Assembly (NCBI GenBank): GCA_034509755.1
Contig: CM067539.1
Location: 21,299,001 to 21,363,000, forward strand
Reading direction: 5' to 3'
DNA from: Anisodus tanguticus
Lineage: Eukaryota; Streptophyta; Magnoliopsida; Solanales; Solanaceae
Length of the DNA stretch: 64,000 bases
The translations under genes were made by a program, and so were the position numbers. The notes beneath the pieces are model-generated. The model had not been told where the DNA came from, did no database searches, and saw nothing but the letters and a program-made list of their open reading frames with translations. Positions 1 to 11,300 of this stretch are shown in pieces. How positions within the stretch are numbered: position 1 is the stretch's first letter; each line of letters opens with the position of its first letter.

Positions 1-1508
1 AGTTATATAAAACAACATAGTAGAAATAGTATGATAATATATATCGAAAAATTCTTTTGTTGCTTGAAAAAAATTCTCTAGAAATGCAATAAGTTCTGGA
101 ATTTTTTCTCAATCGTTATCTACAACCATATCAGTTGGATTTCGATTATGGGCGTTAAAAATAAAATTATAGGTCTTCTATAATCATAAGCAACAAGTAG
201 TTATTCGTATAAAGAATTTCACCTAGTCGCTACTTCTTCGGAAATTTTTCTATAAGGTAGTCCGCAATCGTAATAAATTTTTTTATATTCTTTTTTTCGT
301 TGTATTCTATTACTTCTAAAAATAAATTTTATAGCAAATTGTATTTTATTAAGAATGTCTGCAAAAAGTGTTAGACCATCATTTACAACTAAGTTATAAA
401 TATGACACACACATTTTATATGAAAATGATGTGAAAAAGATGGAGTTAAAAGATCTTTTAAAATTCTAATAGCATAATTATTAGAATAAGCATTATCTAA
501 TGTAATAGTCATAATTTTATCAGTTATCCCATAATAATCGCAAATTTAATAAATATTTTCTGAAATAAAAGTATCAGTGTGCCTATCATCTATATATCAA
601 TACACTAAAATACGTTTTTGCATATATCATTTATAATCTATCCAATGACATGTTACCGTTAAATAATCATAGTCGTTAGTACTACGACATATATCAGACG
701 TGATAGATACTTTGTCAGAAAAATGATATAAGGAATAACGTAAATACTGTTGATATTCATGTGCAAATTTAAATACATATATCCTAACAGTTGATATAGG
801 AAAACCGTTAAAAGCAGGATTATACATATCTCTGATGTAATGAATAAAACCAGGAGGGGGGAGGAAATGAAAAAGGCAAACCCTCCACAGCAACTAATTT
901 TGCTATTGTTTCTCTATCTTTATGTTTATCGTATTTAGATCCTACAATTTCCCCTGTCATAGGTTTAATTTGACCATGTACTTGGTCCGGGACAGTATGT
1001 GAACCTTGTCCCGACTGAGAGGGCATTGGCGCACCCGATTTTTCAGTCCGGTATTGATCCCACCTAGCTTTGTGAAAGTTTTGTACGAGTCTCAATAAAC
1101 CTCCCGTCCCACCCTGACCTTTTCTCATTTTAAATTTATAAACATTTTTACAAATTTGACATCTAACTACTTGATTCTCTTTGTCCCTATCAAAAAAATC
1201 CATGCATCTGATTTTAATTTTCATTTTATTGGGTCTCGTCTCATAATAGGGGGAATAGGAGACGTTCCAGTTGGAGGTGCACTAGTGGGTGTGTCATCTA
1301 GATTATCTTCTAAATTAAAGTCTTGTTAAGTTGCAGAAAATATCTCCTCGTCTAAATCTAATGATATTTCAGGAAAAAATTCATTTTCAAGCAAATCATC
1401 ATGTCTAGGAATAAGATGACTGAAAGAAGTACCCCTGCCCTTGTTACCCCTACTAGAAGAAGTCTTACCCTTACCCTTACTCTTAAACATACTTCTAAAT
1501 CCTTCCAT
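1..1508 (-). pseudogene. hAT (BED-finger) transposase, decayed, 3' part off the window
   Basis: Reading on the minus strand from the ATG at 1508, the N-terminus is a basic, Ser/Gly-rich leader (MEGFRSMFKSKGKG...), then an acidic stretch. Next comes a BED-type zinc finger near 1080-1200, with a CxxC pair (VRCQICKNVYKF) and a glycine-rich loop. The hAT catalytic-core segment follows at 230-890 with the recognisable pieces SITSDICRS, VTCHWIDYK and ITLDNAYSNN; in functional hAT enzymes this region carries the first two acidic residues. The frame is broken several times: in-frame stops near 1320 and at other points split the product, so no intact enzyme can be made. The copy at 55700-57960 is a close relative and covers the missing C-terminal part. 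Expected role: cut-and-paste transposition. Confidence 0.8.
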
Positions 1509-1915
1509 TTTAATTATATGCTAATAAATAATTAAAGATAATAAAATTAAGTGCGTTAATTAAAACAAAGAAACAATAATAATTTAATGAAGCAACGAAT
1601 GTACCAAACGTCGGCGTGTAATCGAGAGGTTGAAAATTGAAACTTTGCTCGATGGATGATCCTCAAGCTAGTTGCCAACTTCACTCCCAAATGAATAAAT
1701 AAAATTGAATATTTAATAGACAATGTAGACTTGTAGAGAGATAGATTGAGAGATTGTAGGAAGATTTGTGAGAAAGATGAAGAGAAAATGAGGAATTTAT
1801 AGTTGAGAAATTGGGTTAAAGTGTAAATATAATAACTTAGGAGTTAAAAATAAATATTAAGGGAGTAGGGAGGGTTGGGGGAGGGGGGAGGCCCGACCAA
1901 AATATAAAATGATCG

Positions 1916-2123
1916 TTGTGCAACGGTTATTTTGTGCAAAGGGGAGGGGATCGGGCGGGACAAGGGGCGGGATCGGGGCGGGACGGGGCTATCGGGATTG
2001 GGGTGGGACGGGCCCTAGCGGGACGAGCCCGGGTCCCATCCCGGTTCGAATCCCGTTACCGGTACTTTTTTTTAAGCGGGGTAGGGGCGGGACAGGGCCG
2101 ACCTGACCCGTTGGCCAGCCCTA
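1916..2123. repeat. G/C-rich subterminal array of hAT copy A
   Basis: A block of short G-rich units (variants of GGGCGGGAC, GGGGCGGGA and their complements) fills the last 200 bases of the transposon, in sharp contrast to the AT-rich surroundings. hAT transposases bind clustered short subterminal motifs, so this is a plausible binding array; that role is inference. Similar blocks sit at all the ends of the other two copies. Confidence 0.7.
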
Positions 2124-2143
2124 TCATGAAGGTAGTACCCATA

Positions 2144-2764
2144 TTTTGATTCTCCAAAATATCCCCAACAATACATGCCAACACATTAAAATGAGGGTGT
2201 TTTTGTCTTTAACCCAAATCCCTAAATTTTCTATCCTCCCTCTGCGTTTCTCTCCCATTTTACTGACTGAAGAAACTCCAACGAGCCCAGTCCCAAATTT
2301 CTTCTCCACCCTCCTCCGCTTCCATTTTTGCCTTTCACAGAGTGCGTATTGCTGGGTCTCGTAAACAACAATGAAAAATTAAGAACCAGAAAGATAAGAA
2401 TTTATTTTATTTGATGCTGCATTTGTTCAATGATTGAATAGAAAAATACATGTTTTGATTCTATCTGAAATAATCAAATCAAGCGTTGAGCAATAATGAA
2501 ATTAGAAAGCAAAAACAATGTTAACGATTTGGCTTGATTTGATTATTTCAGATAGAATCAAAACATGTATTTTGAGAAATCACGGATGTCGGAGATTTGC
2601 TAGCCTGAAGTGTTCTAGAGAAAGTTTGGAGATAAATGTATAATGCAGATGCAAAGTTGGGAAACAGAGGAGAATAGAAAATTTAAGAATTTGGGTTAAA
2701 GACACAAATACCCTCATTTTAATGTGTTGGCATGTATTGTTGGGGATATTTTGGAGAATCAAAA
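2144..2764. mobile_element. Long-hairpin MITE with TA target duplication
   Basis: The first about 120 bases (from TTTTGATTCTCCAAAATATC) recur inverted at the end (to GGAGAATCAAAA at 2764). A second, inner inverted pair (CATGTTTTGATTCTATCTG and its complement) lies near 2450-2490 and 2525-2572. The dinucleotide TA flanks both ends (2142-2143 and 2765-2766), as in Tc1/mariner-related (Stowaway-type) MITEs. No transposase is encoded; short frames on both strands are simply the two arms. It sits 20 bases from the end of hAT copy A. Confidence 0.75.
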
Positions 2765-3009
2765 TAGGATACAATGCCAACCTACTGTAGGTCAGCAAAT
2801 ACATATATGTATTCATTATTAAAAGATTTGGCTTCGTTATACAAAACGTGATTAAATTTAGGATTTGATAATTGAAATTTTATGCTTTTTTATCTATAAC
2901 AATGAAATATTATTTAAATGTTAATGTTGTTATAAATATATAACAATCATTCACTATAGTAGCCCAAAAACTTTGGATCCAATGATGTCGTTGTGGAGAG
3001 TGTTGAGTG

Positions 3010-3806
3010 CAGGGATGGCAACGGATCGGATCTGGATCGGATCCTACTAGATCCAGATCCAGATCCAGATCCGTTTTTCATACATGGATTCAGATCTATA
3101 AGGTCCATAAAAATCAGATCCAAATTCGGATCCATCGGATCCACCGGGTTCACGGATCGGATCTGGATCCACATGTAAAAAAAATTGTCTTGCTAAGAAT
3201 TTTTTTTTTTGAACTGACAAACGATTTTTACTTGGCTAACAATTTATTGTGTTTCAATTTTGAAATGTTCATATGAGATATTTTGTTCGTTGTCTCGTTT
3301 TGATTGTGAGCTATTAATTGAAAATGTTGGACAATGACAATAGTTGTGGAAAATGCTGGACAGTATTTCCACAATGCAGAACTTGCATGTGCTTGGAATC
3401 TTCACAAATGAAGTGAATATAATTTTAACTACTTGTCTATGGAGATGTTAGTCATTCACTAATATAACATTGATTTTATTATCGAAGTTACCTCTTTATT
3501 TTTTTATTTTTGAGTTAACACGAGGATAAATTAAACTTGTTTTGAGAACTAAACTTGCAAGGATGTGATTAGCAATTTTATGAAAATACTTATAAAATTA
3601 CATTCTAGGTTATGAAATATATTTAATAAAAAATAGATCCACAGGTCGGATCTGGACCGAATACGGATCTCAAATACAAGATCCAGATCCAGATCCGATC
3701 CGTCAGAAATGAAACCGGGCCCGATCCGGATCCGTCGGGTCCAAATTTTGAAGATCCATATCCTATAAAACGGATCTGGATCCACCGGATCCAGGATCCA
3801 TCTCTA
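3010..3806. mobile_element. Non-autonomous hAT element with GATCC-type subterminal arrays
   Basis: The 797-bp element starts CAGGGATGG and ends CCATCTCTA, imperfect inverted termini of hAT type. It is flanked by a perfect 8-bp direct repeat GTTGAGTG (3002-3009 and 3807-3814), the size hAT transposition makes. Both subterminal zones (about 3020-3175 and 3640-3800) are packed with variants of AGATCC/GGATCT/GGATCC, in opposite senses at the two ends. The AT-rich middle has no coding potential. The short Asp/Pro- or Arg/Ser-rich frames within it come from the repeated hexamer and are not genes. Confidence 0.85.
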
Positions 3807-3853
3807 GTTGAGTGTAGTTTCTTGATTACACAAAAAATTGAAGAAAATAATTA

Positions 3854-4186
3854 CTTCCTCTATCCCAATGACACTTTTCGCTTTTTGATAGACAATTTTT
3901 TTAATTTTGACCGTGTGTTTGAATATAAAATCTTTAAATTTTTTGAAATAAAATTTACATATTTGAAAATTACGTAAAGAGTACTACAAGTCACCATAAT
4001 TAATAATTTAAAATATTTTAAAAACATGAAAAAATTATTAAAATAACTTGTTTAACTCTCGAAAAGCAAAATGTGTCAAATAAATTGGGATGCATAGAAT
4101 AATTCATTTCTTGATTATGTAAGCAAACACTTATTTTAAATAAATAAAAAATAACTAAGAAGACACTTATTATGAACCTGAGGGAG
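3854..4186. mobile_element. Stowaway-like MITE
   Basis: The left end (TA)CTTCCTCTATCCCAATGAC and right end CCTGAGGGAG(TA) resemble the CTCCCTC...GAGGGAG termini of plant Stowaway MITEs. An internal inverted pair (ACACTTTTCGC near 3880 and its complement near 4058-4075) supports a foldback structure. Exact right border is uncertain. Confidence 0.55.
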
Positions 4187-4359
4187 TATAAGGATTAGAA
4201 TCCCGGTAAAAATTATTTGCACCTTCAACTTTATTTTAATAATCAAACTCCCCACCCACTTTAAACAATAGACATTCTCCACCTTAATTTCCTTTTTAAA
4301 ATATCAATTTCACCCTTGAATTATTAAGATATATCTTTTCACTTCTATAAAATCATATA

Positions 4360-4625
4360 CTATCTAAGTCCCAAAATACTTGTCATCATTACTAAAAATA
4401 TTTGTCTTAAAATACTTATCATTTTATTTAATCAAAACAAAAAAAAAATTCATTTTACCCTTATATTAATTAGCAACATTTAAGAGGTTCTCCTAATTAT
4501 TTATTGAAGAGAGATAATATGATAAAATGTGTTAAGAGAGTAAAATAATCGAAATACCGCCCTTAAAAAATATTTTCTTAAGGAGCGTGTAAATAAAAAA
4601 TACAAGTATTTTAGAACGGAGGGAG
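4360..4625. mobile_element. Stowaway-like MITE
   Basis: The left end CTATCTAAGTCCCAAAATAC is the inverted match of the right end ACAAGTATTTTAGAACGGAG followed by GGAG. TA flanks both sides (4358-4359, 4626-4627). It is about 266 bp, AT-rich and non-coding. Confidence 0.7.
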
Positions 4626-4627
4626 TA

Positions 4628-5323
4628 CATTTTAAAGATCCAGTAAAAGACTTAAAATATTACAAAAATCGAGACGAAAAAAGAAGAGCAAAATATAGTA
4701 TTTAAGTAAATGAGTTGATGGTATTGTAAATAGAAATAAATGAGCAGAATAATATAGTAATCAAAGCTCTAGCATCTATGAAAATAAAATAGAGTGAGAA
4801 TCTTATAAATATATTTCAATACATGAAATATAAATTAAGGTAGAATTTGTAACAACTTTTTATAAAATTATTTACTTATATTATAAATAAAGTTAAATTA
4901 CAATTTTAAAAATATTCCATTAATAATTATTAAAACTAGTTTACCTATGTCTAGATAATTAAAGAAGTGGAAATTTAAGCCGAAATGGACCATTCACATG
5001 CTTGTTGCAACTGACCTATTTGTGTAGGAAATCCTTGCAGATACACAGCAAATTATCATCAAGTTCTTGTAATCAAAATTTATTGCCCATAGCAACAGGA
5101 ATTTCGGACTAGTTAATAGACAAAACTACAAATAGTATAATCAACAAAACAAGGAAATCAAAGAAAATGAGCTGGAAAAAAAAAAGGCAAAACAAAAAAG
5201 GAAGTTTTAAACCAAATTACCTACCTAAAGCTCAGTTTCTTCTTAGCAGCTCTCGCAGAAAATGTTGGACGGGATTCTCAAACTCTAGAATTCACTGTTG
5301 GTTCGATTCTCAAACTCTAGAAT
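4628..5323 (-). other. 3' flank and probable 3' UTR of eIF3b
   Basis: No coding sequence is seen. It is AT-rich and lies directly downstream of the eIF3b stop codon (minus-strand reading). The 3' UTR should fall in roughly the first 150-350 bases (5323 downwards); I could not pick one clear poly(A) signal. Confidence 0.4.
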
Positions 5324-5336
5324 TCACTGTTGGTTC
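5273..5336. repeat. 32-bp tandem duplication across the eIF3b stop codon
   Basis: Two back-to-back copies of a 32-base unit (5273-5304 and 5305-5336), beginning GATTCTCAAACTCTAGAATT. The first copy met by the minus-strand gene contains the last codons and the TGA stop (5324-5326). The second copy falls in the 3' UTR, so the reading frame is unaffected. Confidence 0.9.
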
Positions 5337-8300
5337 TCTTCAAACGGAATAACCTCCTCGGTAACATTTATTATTTCCTCGACTTCAACTTCCTTTGCCT
5401 CGTATTCTTCCTCTTCATCACTGGCTTCTCCATCACACAACTTTTCCCTCTCCATTTTCTCCTCTTCATGCAACCGCTTCCACTCGCTAACCCATGCTTC
5501 CCACTCTTCTTTCAACTTCTTTCGCTTCTCACGATCTTGCTCACTCAATTGCAACGAAACATCCTGATCCTCTGCTTCATACTTCTTGCTGTATTTCTTC
5601 AAGTTCTTCGCAATCTCTTCCTCTTTCTCCTTACTCAAGAAGGATGGTGGCCTAGGGCGCCACAAAAACTGTGCAAACATGAAGCATTGCTATATATGAG
5701 TATACAATAGGTCATGCAATGGATATAAACATATTCCTTCAGCAAAAAAAGGCATAGCCAAGCAAATACAATAGACAGGGAAATTGCGAAGCATATACAC
5801 TCCTAGCAGTCAAAAGATAGCAGGAGTTGCCCATTGTGCGAACTGCATAACAAAAACTGCAGGAAACCTACACTTAGTGATGAGCATCACGGAATTGTGT
5901 GCAAGGAAAACACATTGAGAGGGGGGGAAATGAGGGACCAATGATCAGTAACCATCCCAAACATATAATATTTAGAAGACCGAATAATTTGAGTCGTGTG
6001 ACCAAGTCACTTATATAGGAACAAGGAGTACAGCAAATAACACTGTTACCTGGAAGAAATGATCCTTGAGTATCCTATACAGCAGCTTTCCATTGAAAGA
6101 CCAAATGTTGAATCCATTTTCCATCTCATGAACTGAAGTAACAGCTGTCGCTACATACCTTGAATTGCACAATAAAGCAAAAAAGTGTAAGGACCAAATA
6201 GGAAGGTCTTACAGAGCAAAACCGATGAGTAGAGCTAAATGCAATACCTTCCAGTAGGATCCCATTCAACATCTGTTGCCATAAAATGCTCAGCAGATGC
6301 CATGGTATCAAGCTCATCGACATCAAAGAACTCCAACTGCCCATTGAAACCTTTCATTCCAGCCAAAATAATGAAACGGCCTCCAGGTGACCAGTAGAGA
6401 GCATTAGCCTGCTTCCCCTTGAGAGTTGTCAGCTTTGAAACACGGCCTGTGTTAGTGCCAGACCGCACAGAATAGAAACTGACGTCTGGCCTGGGATTGT
6501 CACCATGGATGACAGCAAATCTGTGACCCTTAGGCTCCCAAGCGAATGCGATAATTTTATCATTCTTGTTGTCAAGCTCCAAAACCTCAATTGGAATGTC
6601 CCGTTCTTTGATTCTGAACAGCTCAAAACCAGTGTATGTGCTTTTCTTAGTCTTCGTGTACCGGTCAACTTTGACAGCAAGGTAGTCTCCATTGCTTTGC
6701 CAATACATTTTGCAATCACTGACACTGAAGAGATTCTTTTGCCTCAACTCCTCTTTGCTTGGGATTTGCACAAGACTGACCTGTAAATTTAATACAGGTT
6801 TAGTTTAAATGCAAATACAAGTAGTTCTTTAAATTACTGGTGACTTGATAAAGTTTTAGAACAAACCCTGGCAGGTTGATTTCCGCATTCAGGAACAAAA
6901 AGTGAGAGAATTGGATCTGTTGGCGACCAGCTAAAATCCATAACATTTTCAACCTTGATAGATTTCTTTTCAATAAGCGAGAAAGTCTCTGTTTCATAAA
7001 CAGAGATGACATTCTTTCCTATTCTTGCAAAGTACTTGTCCTCTTTACCACCGCTCCACCTGAAATCATCTCAAAAAGAAAGTAAAAGAATATCCCACCA
7101 TCCTGAAATCATCTCAAAAAGTAGGAGTCTCGCGGTGGTCATCGAGAGGACGGGTGGTGGAATGGTGAAGTTTAAGCGAAGGTGGAAGCGAAGAAAGCGG
7201 CGTATATGAAATTGGTAGAAAGCAGAGATGAGGTGAAGAAGTGGACGAATAGGAAACTGTATAAGATGGCAAGGAAGGAGGCAAAGCTAGCGGTTACGGC
7301 GGTGAAAATGGCGGCTTTCGAACGCTTGTATGTGAAATTAGAGGAGAAAAACGGGGATAAGAAGATATAAAGACTAGACGAGACAAGGGAGGCATCAAGG
7401 ACGAGGACGGCAAAGTAATGGTGGGTGGAGGAAGCGCAAATTAGGCGGGGGTGGCAGTCTTACTTTCACACTCTTGAACGAAAAAAGAGATGGAGCCATT
7501 GTGCTGGAGAACTGGAGCATTCTGGTTGGCACGGGGATTTTGGGCATTGTAGAAACATTAAGGTTGAAGAGGTTACGAGTGTTATTCGCAGGATGCACAG
7601 GGGACGAGCGACCGGACTTGATGAGATCTCAGTTGAATTTTGGAAGAGCGCTGACAGGGCTAGTTTGGAGTGGCTGACTGAATTGTTTAACGTCATTTTT
7701 AAGACGGCAAGAATGCCCGAAGAATAGAGGTGGAGTACAATGATTACTTTGTACAAAAACAAAGGTGATATCCAGAGTTACAACTATATAGGGGTATCAA
7801 GCAGCTGAGCTACTCTATGAAAGTTTGGAAAAGAGTCGTGGAGACGAGGGTGAGGAGAGGCGTGTCTATTTCCGAGAACCAGTTTGGATTCATGCCGGGG
7901 TGTTTGACTATCGAAGTCATTCATCTTATTAGGAAGTTGGTGGAGCAGTATAGAGAGGGGAAGAAAGACTTACATATGATTTTCAACGACCTCGAGAAGG
8001 CATACGACAAAGTACCTAGGGAGTACCCAAGGAGGTTCTATGGGGATATTTAGAGGTTAGAGGTGTACATAGGACGATCAAGGATATGTATAATGGAGCC
8101 AACACTAGAGTACGGACAGTAGGAGACTCGGAATACTTACCAGTGATGATGAGGCTGCGCCGGGGATCAGCTCTTAGCCCATTCCTATTTGCCTTGGTGA
8201 TGAACGGACTGACGCGACAAATCCAAGGGGAGGTATCATGGTGTATGTTATTCGCAGATGACATAGTCCTGATTGATGAGACTTGCCGCGGAGTGAACGC

Positions 8301-11300
8301 CAACTGGAGGTTTGGAGACAAACTCTAGAATCTAAAGGGTTCAGGTTGAGTAGGACCAAGACAGAATATTTGGAATGCAAGTTCAACAACAGGAGCGACC
8401 CTGAGACAGGCGTGGAGGTAAGGCTTGGTACTCAGGTCATTCCAAAGAAAGAAAGCTTTAAGTACCTAGGGTCTATTATCCAAGGGAATGGAGAGATTGA
8501 TGACGATATCACACATCGTATTGGGACAGAGTGGATGAAATGAAGGCTCGCATCTGGAGTCTTGTGTGACAAAAAGGTGCCACCAAAACTTAAAGACAAG
8601 TTCTATAGGGTGGTGGTTAGACCGACTATGTTGTGTTGGCCAGTCAAGACTTCGCACATACAAAAGATGAAACTTGCGGAGATGAGGATGCTGAGATAGA
8701 TGTATGGCCATTCAAGGATAGATAAGATTAAAAATGATATCCGGGAGAGTAGGAGTGGCCTCGATGGATGACAAGATGCGGGAAGCGAGGTTGAGATGGT
8801 TTCGAACATGTACAGAGGAGAGACACAAATGCCCCAGTGCGGAGGTGTGAGGTGTGAGAGGTTGGCTATGGATGGGTTAAGGAGGGGTAGAGATAGACCG
8901 AAGAAGTATTTGGGAGAGGTGATTAGACGGGATATGGCGCAGGTGCAACTTACTTAGGACATGACCTTAGATGGGGGTTGTGGAGGACACAGATTAGGGT
9001 GAAAGAGTAGTAGGTACTCGAGTATAGTCCTACTTATGCTTACAAATTGATAGTTATAGTGTTATTATTGTAGGCCTGATTAGCCTATCACGCTTATAGA
9101 CACATTATTGCTTTATAATCCACTGTAGTTTGATTTATGCTACTATGTGTTCTTTAGAGTATTTTGTTTAGCTTATTTAGTTGTGTTAGCTACTGCTCCC
9201 TTTTGTTCGAATGCACTTTATACTGCTTTAATTCCTTATCTGAGTCTGACTATTTCCCTTGCTTTACTCTTTACTCTTGCTTTATTTTTATTGTCTTGCA
9301 TGTGATTATGCTTTGTCTTGAGCCGAGGGTCTCCCGGAAACAGCCGCTCTACCTACCAAGGTGGAGGGGTAAGGTTTGTGTACACTCTACCCTCCATAGA
9401 CCCCACGGTGTGGGATTTCACTAGTATGTTGTTGTTGTTGTGGGTTGTAGAGAAGGATAGAACATGTTTCTAACAATTGGATCAGAGCTCACCTAAAAAC
9501 TGGCCAGGACACACCAGTAACACCTCCAATTAATCCAACTGCAAATTCATCAGCGCTTCCCTTGAAATCTCTCATCACTTTTCCAGTTCTCACATCAAAA
9601 ATATTTAGCACAACCCTCTGAAAGAAATCTGTATTAGAGATGGCCACAGCTGGATACACAAGCACAATAAAGCTGAGACTTACGTGAGTGTCACGAGGGT
9701 TACTTGGTTCGTGGCTGCTGTATGTCACCAGATATCTCTCACCGGGGGAGAAATCAATAAGTTTTACCTGCATTTAAAGCCTGTAGAGCTAAGTCACAGA
9801 AAACTGTAAAAGTTTATAAGAGAAATAAGCACAAAACTAACATGTGGATGCGCATAGCGCTCGAGGCGGTTGAAAGTGGTGGCACCACCCCAAATTGCAG
9901 CACCTTGTCTGTGAACTGTTGCCAAGTAAGTTCCCATAGGGGACCACTGAACAAAACTTTCGGTCCAGAACTGCACTCAAACAGACATCATTAGCAAAGT
10001 TTAGTAATGACCCATCAGCATAAAAGAAATACATATCCTTTGTAGGATGCAATTTCTGTACATGGGCCTTTTATTTTTTGAAGAGATATGACACACTAAA
10101 CAGTAAAATAAGAACAATCACGAGTGAACAAAGAGGAAATAGGTACACTTACACTACGTTTATAAACAAGCTCAGGCTTCATTTGTCTTGCATCATTCCA
10201 GAGGACCTCTGTGTCAGTGCCAGCCCGAACCACGTACTGGTCTCTGGCTTTCTCATCAGTAAGCCATTGTTGGTGATTCTCCTGCCAGGGATACGAACAT
10301 TTCAGCAGTAGTAGATGAATGAAAAACTAATACAAGCATTTAAGACTTGGTGCTGACTGCAAGGGGGAAAACAGTGCTGGGGTCTAACCCTTGGAACATA
10401 AGGCTTGATCTCTGGTGGAGCCCACTCGTCTGGAACTTTCAGGAACTTCTCAATGTCTTCAAACGCATTAACTGCAAATATATGTGACCTATCTAACTTG
10501 TATCCATGAGTCTTCTCCCTACTCAGATCAGCTTCCTACAGCAGAAAAAGTAGTAACATGATGCTGGTTAGGCAAACAAACTTAGGTGCATATGCCAACT
10601 TCAATCCCATCAACTGGATTACATAAACAGGCATGGAGAACTGGATAAACAAAAGATAATCCATGAACATCAGACATTTTGAAATATTAGTCAGGCGACA
10701 CCGAAGTGGATCTCCTAGCCTTGTCTAGACATCTCAACAACAAATCACTCACAAATTGACAAGAGCAGTCAACCGAATGAGTTCCGTTTTCTGAGGTAAT
10801 GCCTACTCGGAAATGCATAAATATTCGTGGAAACTTACCGAGACTTTTTACTGCTATTATGTTAAAAAAAAAAGTAGCAACAGTATACTGGTCAGTCTCA
10901 AATGTTGCCGATCCATTTCTACCTTTTAGTTCATATATTGGATATAACAATCAAACAAAGTAGATAAACAAGTGAACACTGAACAACTTCCTGCAATTAG
11001 TAAGCCATGGATCACAACACTTGAACCATATAAGTTCCTCATATCCACATCACACAAAAATGACTAAACAACAAATCTAGGATGCAGCCAAGACTTGTTT
11101 ACAACCAGCATCTAACTAAAGAACAGATTATGACACTTCACAATTTCACTGTGTAGATGAATTTTTCATTTTACCATATACTAATATTTCCTAGGGTAAG
11201 TAAGAGATCTACACATAGAAAGTACTAATCAAAACTCGAGACAGTAACAACATATTCACCTGCCACAAAGATAAAGATGGTAGAAGAATTAATAAATCAC

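Larger units (their letters stand above)
1..2123 (-). mobile_element. hAT transposon, copy A (5' part only; continues outside the window)
   Basis: This is the promoter-side part of a hAT DNA transposon read on the minus strand. Its terminus is the motif ending GTTGGCCAGCCCTA at 2123, which matches the inverted-repeat ends of the two other copies in this window (52371-53845 and 55127-58604). Positions 1-2123 align collinearly with about 56450-58604 of the third copy, at what looks like more than 90% identity. Inside are a broken transposase gene (1-1508), an AT-rich leader, and a G/C-rich subterminal block (about 1916-2123). The other end and its 8-bp target duplication lie off the left edge, so completeness cannot be judged. 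Confidence 0.85.

Noticed and set aside
2993..3276. Asp/Pro- or Arg/Ser-rich frames around 3000-3280 and 3549-3785
   Set aside because: They are translations of the GATCC repeat array of a non-coding hAT element.
5298..5710. Ser-rich and Leu/Phe-rich plus-strand frames opposite the last eIF3b exon
   Set aside because: Antisense shadow of the Glu/Lys-rich C-terminus of eIF3b.
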